From contig JAQFVV010012990.1 in NCBI GenBank assembly GCA_028023455.1, positions 279,804-343,803 of the forward strand: a DNA stretch of 64,000 nt. Reading direction: 5' to 3'. A model generated the notes under the pieces. It saw only the letters and a list, made by a program, of their open reading frames with translations, did not search any database and was not told the DNA's origin. This document shows, piece by piece, positions 34,018 through 46,248 of this stretch. The DNA comes from Epiperipatus broadwayi (lineage: Eukaryota > Onychophora > Udeonychophora > Euonychophora > Peripatidae). The position numbers and the translations under genes are program-made. Numbering within the stretch: the first letter of the stretch is position 1; each line of letters starts with the position of its first letter.

Positions 34018-35956
34018 TATAACGGTCAGGGTCTTTGTGGAAACCTTCCGTATCTCCCGTACAGGGCACCACCAGGCTATTGGAACCTGGAAAATTTATT
34101 TTATTATAGATTGTTAGCCCCAGTCACTAGCTCATGGAGCAGCAGAGACAATGTACACTTTATTTTTAAAGAAAGCCAATAAAAAATAAGAATAAGCTAC
34201 TGCCAGATTAATAATACACAGAAACATTTATTTTGCACATATATAAAATTTAGAATTATTTCAGTATGATGTTTACTTTATAATTTAATTTACATTTTAA
34301 AAGTTTGCACAGATGAATATATTAATATTTTAATAGTGTTGAGTATGGATAGACTACATAGATTGTACTTGAAAAGAAAATATTCTATATCCATTATTTA
34401 ACCCTAGGCCAAGGGTTTGCAGTCAAACTAATGTCAATCTATCTGATATATCAATGTATTCAATGCAGCATGAATACGACAGCATAATACCATACTGTCA
34501 GTAATGCACATCTGAATAGCATGGTTAAAGAGAAGAAATTGTCTCTCATCCAGTACAGGAATGTTACATCTGTCTGGCAAGAAAAACAATAAAAAAGGAA
34601 AACTCCATAGGAAGGGATTGTGGTCCTTTTTGCTGACTTACAATCCCATTCCATAGGCAAAGGGGGTGATCCACAGAGCAGAGAATAACATCTGTCTCTG
34701 ATGGTCAATAAGAAATAGTCTTATTTTGCCCAAGTGTGGCATATAATGTGATCCTGCACATAGCGGATCTTCATGCTACATTTACAAATTACACCAATAC
34801 ATCCAATCCATTGATCCAATTTAACTACGAAACAAATAACCTAAGATTTACCCTCCCTTAAACTAACATAACTTTACAAATCTATGCAGCCATTCATGAC
34901 TGACTTAAATTTAACATGATTTAATTAAAAGTTTATCTTAACAGAAAAAAAAATCATAATAAACACTTAAAAGAACAGAAAAAATAAATTAATGGAAATG
35001 ATTTTTAAAAAAATACATTCAATAAAAATAATTATTAATAAATGATTTAGTTTGGTCAGACAGGAATTTCTAATGCTATAATTTAAATACTGGGAAAGTT
35101 TTATACTTAATGTTCATGAAATAACTAAAGTTCTTACAGTTTTAAAATACTGGAAGATTTTTTTTAGAATTAAAGTGCATTAGTTAGAGTGCTTACTGTT
35201 TTAAAAAGTCTGTATTTTCTAGTTGCTTGTAATTTGGAAGATGCTAATTCCCACAATGTCCTGAGGAGATTGGTATGCAGTTAGCCATTGGTCCTTTATT
35301 GTAGCTGGTATTTTATTGCTGGGCCCTGAAGTCCTGTGGTCTGCAATATAGGAAGATGATATTTCATTTCTTCTTTTGAAAAAACTGAAGGGATTGAAAG
35401 TGCGTCTTTTCAATCCCTTTCTTTCAACTCTCCCCGCACTAACACATATAACACACCTCATATTTTATTTCCATTTTTTTTTCTTTTTATATTAAATTTG
35501 CAGATTAACTCAACATTACATCATGATGATGATGATCCTTTTACTGAGGTCCATTTCCTGAGGGATTTCTTTTATTGGCTATTCTGTTTCTATTGTTTTT
35601 TCTCCTATCTAACCTTTACTTATAAATTTTGAGATGCCCAAGGGCTTGTTTACTTTACTAATTTAAAATAATCATTCCCATTTTACACAATAGCATTAAT
35701 TAAATTATATACATTCTTAAAGATATATTTTTATCTTTAAATCTTTGTTTTTTTTCTGAAAATTTAATTTTAAAATACTTTTTTTTTTTTTTAATAGTTT
35801 TTTTTAAATAATTTTCCATCTGTACGATTTTATATATACATACGAGTTTAGATGACTTTTAATTTTTAAAAACAAATTTTTATTTGCGAACTTTTATTTT
35901 AATTTCTACTTTTATTTTTTTAAAAAAATAATGTAACGGCATGTGTGCCCGTTACA
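34018..35956. mobile_element. Probable solo LTR, 1.94 kb
   Basis: The segment begins TATAACGGTCAGGGTC (a one-base variant of TGTAACGG) and ends TGCCCGTTACA. TGTAACGG and CCGTTACA are inverted copies, as at LTR ends. (AT)n tracts lie on both sides. The length is similar to the ~2-kb LTRs at 49.2 and 52.7 kb. It has no gag or pol. A 12-bp perfect stem hairpin lies at 35388-35419. Orientation is undetermined. Confidence 0.5.
35388..35419. other. Perfect 12-bp hairpin inside the solo LTR
   Basis: AAGGGATTGAAA and TTTCAATCCCTT are exact reverse complements separated by the 8-base loop GTGCGTCT. It could be an RNA hairpin of the element's transcript. Confidence 0.8.
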
Positions 35957-36670
35957 ATATATATATATATATGCAGAATTAAATATTTTCATGGATTATT
36001 ATTATAATAAAGAATAGAAATTAAGAGATCATATCCATGTAAACAGAAATAACCTTTAGCTCTTGATCTTGTTAAGAAATTATCACTTACTACTAATTGA
36101 CAATCCCTGAGGCTAAACATTTTTTTTATTAACCTATAATTGTACTTTTGTACAAGTATATATGTGTATTGATGATGTAAAAATTATCAAATATTGATAT
36201 TGCTTAACCAATTAAACACAGGGTATTAACAGTATACCACCAATCAAACATATAAAATGTCAATTTAATGTTAATTATTTCACTCACACTATCTGTGTCA
36301 AACCAAATCTTGAATTAAGCTGATTCTTAATTGGTTTCTTAAAGGTAGTACTTGGAATAATCAATATTAAATGAATTCATATTTTATATGTAAATATAAT
36401 ACATTCCAACGAAAAGATAAGTAGTTTTTATCCAAATTTCATGAAAAGCTTTCTAGCAATATAGTTTGTCATTCCCTGCAACATTTTTAAGGCATTCGCA
36501 TATGTGGATTACAACAAAAAATGTGACAATTTTTACCTCTGTACATCTTCACTGTTTTCCTCACCATCAAGAAATTTTAAAAACTGCTTGAAAACACACT
36601 TGTGACTTCACTAGCGTACATAAATTTAAATCATTTCAAAAATTTTGCTAGCAGTTTTTCCCAATTTAAA
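35957..36670. other. AT-rich DNA
   Basis: It begins with a (TA)n run at 35957-35970. No feature could be supported. Confidence 0.45.
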
Positions 36671-36965
36671 ACAAAATTTAAGACTAAAACAGTAACAAAC
36701 TCCATATAATAGTGCTATCCAGTGTAAGTCTTGATAATCAATGAATCTAAGAAAGTTTGTACATAAAATCGCTATCTGAACTCCTTATTGGCAAAAGCCA
36801 TACACTAGAAACTAGTCTGAAAATATAGAATGAGTAGTCCCTAGATAGATATTTTAGGCATTCATTGATTGGAAGGCTTGCATTGGGTAGTACTATTGTA
36901 TGACGAGCTTGCTACTGTTATAACAGCTTATGTAAGCATCAGAAATGGTGATCATGTGATGAAAA
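36671..36965. mobile_element. Palindromic element family A, copy 5
   Basis: AAAACAGTAACAAACTCCAT near 36687 is mirrored by GAGCTTGCTACTGTTATAAC near 36904, and the right end carries AGAAATGGTGATCATGTGATG. The centre is short and diverged. Confidence 0.72.
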
Positions 36966-37700
36966 TTTTATGTCACCATAACACATCATTACATTTCACA
37001 TTATGGCTCATAGTCCAGAAATAATACCATCTTAAAATTTGTGTTGTGAATACCTAAACCATACTGTTATATGATGCATGCATAGATTCAGAGTTTGCAT
37101 TTCAAGTAACTTAGAGAGAGGACCAGTCACCTTATCACTGGGATATATTGTATCTATAAATACATAAACAAATTAAAAATTCATTCATGTATTGATCATT
37201 GTTACATGAAATGTCCATTTTTCTGCCATAAAACACTTTATAATATATAATATATACAATGGTAAAAATGTATGTATAGAGTTTATAAGTTTTCCATTTG
37301 TGAATGTTTAATTATTTTTTTGTGTTAATTTTATAAGATTCTTTGATAATCATATTATTATAAAAGTGTTTTTTGTATGCTTACTATAATCATCTAACGT
37401 TAATGAGTCCAACCAAGTAGTTGCTTATTCAACAAAAAATTTATTTGAAGGTACTTATGGCTATAAATATAATTTATATAATCTCCAGAAATGAATAGCG
37501 ATTATTTTTATAGAATTTGAATTTAAGAATAAAATATGTGCCATTTTCATCAAATACTTCAATAATTAAATTTATTACAATATTGTCATGCACTTAATTG
37601 GGAGAGTATATTTTTTACTTAACTACATTTAAAATGATTGTATTTATTGCTAGGTATATATATATTCACATTGTAAATTACTTTACTGCGTGTAATATTT
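36966..37700. other. AT-rich DNA
   Basis: No gene or repeat boundary is supported. Confidence 0.45.
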
Positions 37701-38215
37701 AGGGCATATGAGCACAGACTTTCACATGACCCACCATTCTCCACTCTATCTCATAATACTGATACACCTGAACACATATATGCTGAAAAGATAAATAATC
37801 ACCAATATAAATATTTCATGCTAAACCAGCAATCATCAGTCAATCCAAACCACCATCTCTACACATATATGCTATAAGTGCTCAGATATATATTAAGATA
37901 GCCAATCTTCATACTTTAATGGACAGGCTTCAATCCACTCCAGCTCCAACTCTTCAATCATCCATCCAATTGAAAATCTGATGATGGAATGCTCAAAGGC
38001 CACCCTGAGGCCGAGATTCTTGTCATACCCATGTTGACCTAAAGTCAATATGACCCCTCATGTACAGGACATAATCCATTTAATACATATACAAGGGATG
38101 GGCAGACATCTCTACATTGTAATAACTGAAACATAGGCTTGTTATATACCTGTGTCTATATATGTAATATATAGAGTATATGAGCACAGACTTTCACACA
38201 ACCCACCACTCTCCA
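37701..38215. repeat. Half copies of palindromic family D
   Basis: GGGCATATGAGCACAGACTTTCACATGACCCACC near 37703 recurs as GAGTATATGAGCACAGACTT near 38170, in the same orientation. Between them are the family D blocks CTGATACACCTGAACACATA and CAGCAATCATCAGTCAATCC. Confidence 0.6.
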
Positions 38216-38929
38216 TTATTTAGTATTTAATGCAAAGTTAAAATATAAAAAAATAAGAATTGTTTTTTTATTTTAAAAATAAAAAAGTCACTCTGTTAGT
38301 TCAATAAAAAAGCAAGATAATTGATTAATTAATATTCACACTTTCTGCCAAAAATAATAAAGACAATCTCTTTTATATACAAAGAAGACAAATAAGAGTG
38401 ATTCATTTTATTATGCAGTATTGTCATATACTTTTGTGGGAGGATGTATTATTCACTATAGCAGAATTTAAAATGATTGTATTTAATGTCATATATATTC
38501 ATATTGTGAATTATATATATATATATTGTAACCGGACCGCCATACAACCGTTTTATAACCTCAGTTGTAACAATTTTCTGATGAGCATGCTGTAGGAAGG
38601 AACTATCAATTGACATTCCTAATGCAGATGTTAATGGCACCTACAACAATATTTCCTGCTCATCAGAGGATGTAGTATAATAGAGACTGGGAACATCTAA
38701 ACATTTATATGTTTGGTTTTCCAAACAGCGCCATTAGAGTTCTGTCTTACTACAACCTGACTGGCCTTGGTCTAGCTATGTCAGACGTAGCTCAGAGAAC
38801 ATGAGATTCTCACGAACCAGTGCCATAATTGGTGGGTGATGTGATAGATAAACAAAATAGAATTGGATAACTGGACAACCAATTTAATTTTTAGTAACAA
38901 AAAAATTTATTAGATAACAATTAATTTGC

Positions 38930-39625
38930 AATTTCAACAATAGTTCATTAATTCCTCTATGAGAATATACTTGTAAACATTCTGGTTTAGTAATAATTCA
39001 TTCCGAATTCATTTAATAGTTCATTTTAAATTCACTTGAGAGAAGAAAATTATGAATATCCTAATTCAATGATAGTTCATTAATTCTTTTATGGGAAGAG
39101 CTTGGGATTATTCTGGTTTAACAATAATTCATTCCGTATTCATTTAATAGTTCATCTTGAATTCACTTGAGAGAAGAAAATTATGAATATCCTAATTCAA
39201 TGATAGTTCATTAATTCTTTTATGGGAAAAGCTTGGGATCATTCTGGTTTAACAATAATTCATTCCAAATTCACCTAATAGTTTATTTTGAATTCACTTG
39301 AGAGAAGAAAATTATGAATATCCTAATTCAATGATAGTTCATTAATTCTTTTACGGGAAAAGCTTGGGATCATTCTGGTTTAACAACAATTCATTCCGAA
39401 TTCACTTAATAGTTTATTTTGAATTCACTTGAGAGAAGAAAATTATGAATATCCTAATTCAATGATAGTTCATTAATTCTTTTACGGGAAAAGCTTGGGA
39501 TCATTCTGGTTTAACAACAATTCATTCCGAATTCACTTAATAGTTTATTTTGAATTCACTTGAGAGAAGAAAATTATGAATATCCTAATTCAATGATAAT
39601 TCACTAATTTATTTGTGAGAAGAAA
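38930..39625. repeat. 131-bp tandem array, about five copies
   Basis: The motif TTGAGAGAAGAAAATTATGA starts at 39036 and recurs every 131 bp (39167, 39298, 39429, 39560). Other blocks such as CTAATTCAATGATAGTTCAT and GGGATCATTCTGGTTTAACA repeat with the same period. Inner copies are nearly identical; the outer ones diverge. Confidence 0.95.
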
Positions 39626-39649
39626 TTTGGTAGTAATTAAACATTTATG

Positions 39650-40312
39650 ATTTATATAACATTTCGTTATCTTAACGTTTGATAATTAAAACATTCATAC
39701 TCTAGCCAAGTATGGAAGTATATTTTTACACATAATCTTTGTGACATTATAGTAAATTTAGAAGCAGATAAGTATTTATGATTTATAGAGTATCTTGTCA
39801 TTTGATAATTGAGGCATTTATATTTTAGCCAAATGTAGAAGCATATCCTCACACATAAACTTTATTACATTACAATGAGTTTAAAAGCAGTTAAATATTT
39901 ATGATTTATAAAGTATTTATCATTTGATAATTGAGGCATTTATATTTTAGCCAAATTTAGAAGCATATTCTTACACATAAATTTTATTACATTACAATGA
40001 GTTCAAAAGCAGTTAAATATTTATGATTTATAGAGTATTTGTCATTTGATAACTGAGGCATTTATATTTTAGCCAAATGTAGAAGCATATTCTTATACAT
40101 AAATTTTATTACATTACAATGAGTTCAAAAGCAGTTAAATATTTATGATTTATAGAGTATTTATCATTTGATAACTGAGGCATTTATATTTTAGCCAAAT
40201 GTAGAAGCATATTCTTACACATAAATTTTATTACATTACAATGAGTTCAAAAGCAGTTAAATATTTATGATTTATAGAGTATTTATCATTTGATAACTGA
40301 GGCATTTATAGT
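39650..40312. repeat. 122-bp tandem array, about five copies
   Basis: GAGGCATTTATATTTTAGCC begins at 39811, 39933, 40055 and 40177, and a diverged GAGGCATTTATAGTTTA follows at 40299, all spaced 122 bp. An older copy lies around 39689. The array follows the 131-bp array with only about 25 bp between. Confidence 0.95.
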
Positions 40313-41015
40313 TTATACGATAATTCATTCAAGGTAAGAACCTTATAAACAGTCAAGCATTTATAATTCGGTCGAATATAAAAATACAATAAAGATGTCT
40401 TAATATTTATTGAACAAATTCTACGCAATTAGTTCGAAAATTCACTTTGTAATATTTGATTATTATGTTTTAGTATTTTATAAAAATTACCTTCCAGTTT
40501 TACGGTCCACTTTATTCAAACGAAGGCGGGTTATTTTATTAATGGAAAGTCATGGCACAGCATGGAGAGAGTGAAGCTCTTAATTTATTCCAGTTTCATT
40601 ATAATTTCTCTAGTAAAACTTTTTATTTTTATTTTCACGTTTTGTTAAAGCCCTCTGTGTAAGACGATAGAGAGAAAAAAAATTTCTTCTTTCTTCAACG
40701 ACGTGTCTAATTTGAATACTGCCTCAGTTTAACTCAAGTATCTTTTCCTTTTTTCTTTTTAATGATTGGATGATTAATTTCTCTTTTTTTTTATTGAGAC
40801 AGATAAAAAAAATAAAATAAGACGATATAACATTTTATTTAAATCCATCAATACTAAAAATCAAAAATATGATTTTATTTCTCATTTTCAACGAATCACA
40901 ACTTTATTGTGTTTCCAATTAGACTGAATCACACTAGACATTTTTGAATGGGGGGGGGATCTTTTCAATATTTATATGAGGAACAGCATTCCTGTTTCAA
41001 TATATATATATATAT

Positions 41016-41546
41016 TGTAATAACAATAATACAATAATAAATATAACAGTAATGAACTATTGTATATAGTCTTTCAATCCTTAGACCATCCTCTACTGCC
41101 ATTAAATTTAAAAATCATAACAAAAGCAAACCTCATCAACTCAAATACCATGAATCCCATAGTTTAATGTTAGCAGCTTTATTAATTATATTCATTTTAT
41201 TTCTATTTATTAATATTGCCTCCTTAATTTTTTATTATGGTTTTTCTCTTCATAAAAAGTCTTAACATTTTCAAATCATAATAAAAGAAAAATTAAGGTG
41301 ACAATATTAATAAAGAGAAATAAAATGAATATAATTAATAGTCAAGTTGCTAGCATTAAAATTCAGGATTCATGGGATTTGAGTTGATGATGTTTGCTTC
41401 CATTATGTTTTTGAATTTAATGGCAGTTGAGAAGGGTTAAGGAATTAGCCAAAAGTACTTCTGTGGATTGAAAAACTGTATACTAGTTAATTACCACTAC
41501 ATTTATTATTTTTATTGTTATTGCAATAGTTTTTAATTAGCAGACA
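41016..41546. mobile_element. Palindromic element family B, copy 2 (full length)
   Basis: It begins TGTAATAACAATAATAC and ends TTAATTAGCAGACA, with (AT)n on both sides. Long arms are mirrored: TTTATTAATATTGCCTCCTT near 41207 against AAGGTGACAATATTAATAAA near 41297, and CATGAATCCCATAGTTTAAT against ...AAATTCAGGATTCATGGGAT near 41362. The 531-bp element has no open frame. Confidence 0.85.
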
Positions 41547-41558
41547 TATATATATATC

Positions 41559-41872
41559 ATATTATTATTACTATTTGCGGGATATTCTGTGTAGTGAAAA
41601 AGCTAAATGCTGACGTTTCAGTACAATATCAAGTACCTTCCTCAGAGCGTCCTCTTTCTCAAATCATAAGAAGGCACGTGAGATTTAAAATCGTTTTTAT
41701 CATTTTCTTTCTCCTCATATTTAAATTCTATCGGTTGAGAAGTTTTAAAATTTATTTTCTCTCCCAGTAGCTTCTTCCAAATGTTGTTAATCTTCTTTAA
41801 TTCACACCTTTCATTTATGCTCTTGGGCCTTTTAAACTACACGGAATATCCCGCAAATAGTAATAATAATAT
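41559..41872. mobile_element. 314-bp MITE with 37-bp terminal inverted repeats
   Basis: The left terminus ATATTATTATTACTATTTGC... (41559-41595) is mirrored at 41836-41872 with one mismatch. Inside, on the - strand 41652-41612, is a hairpin with core CTGAGGA...GAAA enclosed by GACG/CGTC. It is one of four elements strung between 38.5 and 46.2 kb with only AT tracts or a few bases between. Confidence 0.9.
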
Positions 41873-41918
41873 GACATCTTTTATCTGTGAAAATATTAGA
41901 ATTAATATATATATATAT

Positions 41919-44900
41919 TGTGCCCTTTTGTATGGGTCTCCATAAATTGTTGTATCCATCTAATTAAAAAATTTTAAATTTAAGATATATTTAGCTATAT
42001 GATTTTAATTTTGTTTATAACAATCTTTTAAAAAATGTAATTAAAGTAATTCATGAGTATTTGATATGTGAAAATTGTGCTGATGTTTGAGAGAGACATT
42101 TCAATGGGAATGATAATAGTATATGGTTGGGAAAACTGGCCATAAGCAATACTGCATTAATAAATTTAATAAATAAATGTTTAAAGTTAAAATTTTAAAA
42201 GACAAGTTAAAATTAAATGCATATATTTATTGTTGATAAAAATTAGTATTTAATAAATGAATATAAATATTTTAATTATTAGTATTCCATGATAAAAGAT
42301 TAATATTTGATTTTAATAATATCGAATTATTATTTTAAAAATTGTTATAAGATATTATTTATTTCAAAAATATTTATTTTTAAAAAAATGAATTGTTGGT
42401 TATTTTTAGATTATTACAAGCGTCTGTAGCTCTGTTGTAAAAAACAGATGTTAATTAAAATACGTACACACATGCTTGGAAGTTTTTTTTAGTAAAGTTG
42501 CAAAGCTATTTTAAAAATTCTGTTATAAAATTTATAAATATTATATTGGTTATCATGAGATAAAAATAAAAATAATTAATGTGAAATATTAAATCTGATT
42601 TTTAAAATATTGCTTAAAAGCATAACGAATAAAAATAGACTTAATTTATTTATAAAAATAATTTTATAAAAGTTAAACGTAAAAGTTAAGTAAGAAAGTA
42701 TATTTAAAAAAAAATGTTTAATAGATCTAAATAAATGATGAATATTAATTTAAGAATTTAATAATGTGATAAATAATAAATATTAAATAAGTCATTATTT
42801 ATTTTTTAATTCTGTCTTGTTGGTGAAATATGTAAATAAGCTAGCAAGTCAATTGTTTAATTCACCAATCAAGTGGGAGTTTTCTTCTGGTATAAAACCA
42901 AGGTTCAATTGTTAGGAGGTGACTTGTGATTGAAATTCTTAAAGTAAAAGGTGCTATTAAAAATAGCTAAGTGATTATAGACGCTCTTAAAATCGTTTTA
43001 AAATTATAAGAGAGTAGTTTTTAAAATAATTTATAAAAGTTACCGATGAATATGCAGTGTTAATTTATTGTAGTTCCCTATTGATCGTTTCCTATTAATG
43101 CTCAATTTACTATCAAATAATCATGAAGACATCATATGAGGATAAAATATATTGGAGACTTTATACTGAAAATTTAATAAACGCTGGATTGACTAGGAGA
43201 GTTATTAGATGCCTAACAGTAATACGTTGGACTTTGTATAAATTTAAAAGCTAATAGTAGTTAATTTTTATAAAATAGATATTTAAAAAATGAGAAATAC
43301 TTTATGAAGCAAGTATTTGTAAATTCTAAATTTAAATATATATCTTGGTAAAGATATAATATATAACAGTAATTGTATAAATATTTGCCTTGTTAAGTCT
43401 TTATGGTATAAAAGACTAAATTCTGACAATTTTAAAAAGGCAAATAAATTGGAGATTTAATAAGTAAAGAAATACCTGTATAAAAATTATTATATTATTA
43501 GAGTCTAAACGCTGGTCGTACAAAAGACTTTAAAAATAAACTTACCTAAATATCTGTTACGGAATGCGCAAATCAACTCTACATGGATATCCAAATCAAT
43601 TAAAAATAATTAAATCAGAACTTTGTAAATTATAGACTAATTCTAAAAATAATAACTTTTAAATAATATTTTTTTTTTTTCTTTAAAAGAAGTGAACCTG
43701 GATCCATAAACTATTTTAATTTTATTTTTGTTTTCTGATGGAACTGACTTTTATTTTTATTTATTTTTAAAAAAGAACGTTTTCATTTTTGTCATAAAAA
43801 CTTTTAAAGAACACGTGATGTACCGGAAAAGGAAGTAGTGTTTGGTGAAAATTTGTGCCTAGGAAAAAGAACATTATAACTGGAAGAAGCCACCGTTGGA
43901 TGTGATGTAATATGTCTTATTTATTAACTAACATAAATATTTCATTAATTATTGATTTATTAAAGATAGGAAAGGTACATTTACATTTTTTTTTTAAATA
44001 ATAACTAAATACTAATATAACTTTTTATTGCATAAAGTTTATTTTATAATTATACAACACGTAATATTTTAAAGAATAATTGTTGAGTGTAAATGTGAAA
44101 TTATTTTGTAAAACTGGAATCCTGGAGGACATCATATGACGGACTGTACATCGAAGTATCATTTATGGTAAAAATTGTGTAATAATAATAATAATTTGAT
44201 GTATTTACTATGTTTTCTTTAGATCAACCAAATGTTATATGATTATTGAATGAATGTATTAATGTTTAAATAATATACATGCACAAAACTAATAATAGCA
44301 GTTTTATTTTAATATGCATATTTTAAATTGATGATATAAATTTAGTACAACGTAATATGATACCCTAGAAATAATTATATGATTCTTTCGTGAATGAATT
44401 TCAATGTTTCTGTTCCAATATTAGGAATTAGATTTTTATTATACTAGTGTAAGTTATTTATTTTTTTCTTTTAAAGTTAGTAAGAAGTATATAAGGTCTA
44501 TATTTTATTTTATTTTTATTAGATGAGTTACGTTAATTTTACATAGAAATTTATATTTTTGATTGAAGGCTTATTGTAAATAGATGATGAGGTATAGGAG
44601 AGTTTGGATCGTTATTATTTTTTGTTTTAAAATTGGTCATTTGTTTTTACTGAAATTAAATAGGGTTAAGATGACTTTTGTAGGTAGTAGTTTTTATAAA
44701 GGAATAAGAATAACAAGTAAAGTAAAGTAATGATTTAAAATGGCAAAGAATCATAGAATTTTGTTTAACATTATACTTTATAAAAGTTGAAATTATTAAA
44801 TAATTTTAAAATATTATTATTTTTTTTTAAAAAGTACATATACGTATTGCATATTTTAATAAGACAGGTAGTATGACATTATATCGGAATGAAATAAACA

Positions 44901-46248
44901 GTGATAGTCAATAATTGTTATTATACTACAAAGTTATATCAGTTGATACATTAATTAATATTTGAGTCATACTGATAATAAATGTAATACAGCCTTATAC
45001 ATTATAATATAAATAACAGTAGGACTTATGTGAAATAGCATTTTAATTATTAAAGTTTGTTTATTTATATACATGCTACATGAATGATACCTTACATAAA
45101 ATCTTTTCTTATATTAATTGATAACAAGTAATGTTTATGTAAATTAAAGTCATAAAATTAATTGAATTTATTAATAAAACATTTTCTGAAATGTATAAAT
45201 TATCTGCTTATAGTTATGGAAATAATAACAGTATAAAAATCTTGTATTATTATTTTTTTTATTTTTTATTTTCTTTAGTTCCATTTAAATGTAAATAGTG
45301 TAAATAAATTATTTGTTAAAGTTAATGTAAATAAATTTGTTAAGTTGTTTAAAAGATGTGTTGAATTCATTATTTTACACCACAGCATTTGACAACAGAT
45401 AATTTGAATGTACATAATATTTGCACAATATGAATTTATTATTATTATTATTTTTAGAAAGAAACACAACATTTTCTTAATATAATTTATAGAGATTGAT
45501 TGACATTAGCATATGATATTACAATGGTCATAAAATAATTATAATGCACAATATAAAAGTATAAGATTATTTATTGCCACAAATTGTTGAATTATAAGAT
45601 TTTGGTTTATTTTAAAATTAAGATACTATATGGAAATGAAAGACATGTATATGATTTACTTATTTTCTTAGTGATTAATAGTATAATCCAATAAATAAGA
45701 TTAAGATATACCCTAAAGATTATTATTGTTAGTGATTATTATTAGAATAAGTTAGGTGTATTTAGGTTTGATATTAAATCCCTTATCATTCCTATCTACA
45801 TGAATTATTATTACTTTAAGATAATTAGAAGAACCTGAGATCATTTAGTTATATTTCCTTAACAATAGATTGAGATTTATTTATCTATTATTATTAAAGA
45901 TAGTTCATTTATAAAAGTCATAAGAGTGCTGTAGAGTTAAGAATGAGATAATGAAGAAGTAATAGTATTCTTATGCCATTGAGATAGTGTCTTGGAGAGA
46001 CATTGACTCAATGTAAATCTGATTACCAATTGTAACTTCACTTCACAGTCTCATGATTTTAATTGAATATTTATTTAATTAGTACATAATATTGAACTGT
46101 ATTAATTTTTGATAAGTTTGTAATAAATCTGATGTTATAATATTATAAAATATATTAAAGATAGTTGTACATATTTTAGCCAAGCATAATGATTTGATTG
46201 AGCTAGTCATATTTTAAATTATATCATATAACGAGAAGTGAGGGTACA
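41919..46248 (+). mobile_element. Large LTR-like element without coding sequence
   Basis: The segment starts TGTGCCCTTTTGTATGGG and ends GTGAGGGTACA; TGTGCCC and the complement of the end (TGTACCC) form a near-perfect terminal inverted repeat, and (AT)n tracts abut both sides. A promoter-like GGTATAAAACC is at about 42889-42899, which would set the + orientation. No gag, pol or other frame was found in 4.33 kb, and no internal direct repeat that would mark two LTRs. It could be a very long solo LTR, a non-autonomous element, or unrelated AT-rich DNA between two (AT)n tracts. Confidence 0.35.

Larger units (their letters stand above)
38527..40999. mobile_element. LTR-like element with two minisatellites
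   Basis: The segment starts TGTAACCGGACCGCC and ends CCTGTTTCA, with (AT)n immediately outside both ends. TG...CA with weakly inverted ends (TGTAACCGG against TGAAACAGG) suggests a solo LTR. About 1.4 of the 2.47 kb is two tandem arrays, so the underlying unit may be only ~1.1 kb. An inverted pair CTGATGAGCA/TGCTCATCAG lies near 38578 and 38657. No coding sequence is seen. Confidence 0.4.

Noticed and set aside
34460-35461. 82- and 80-codon - strand frames
   Set aside because: Both lie within the solo LTR candidate and show no recognisable domain.
38930-40312. CRISPR-like array
   Set aside because: Whole 131- and 122-bp units repeat head to tail without unique spacers, in a eukaryotic context.
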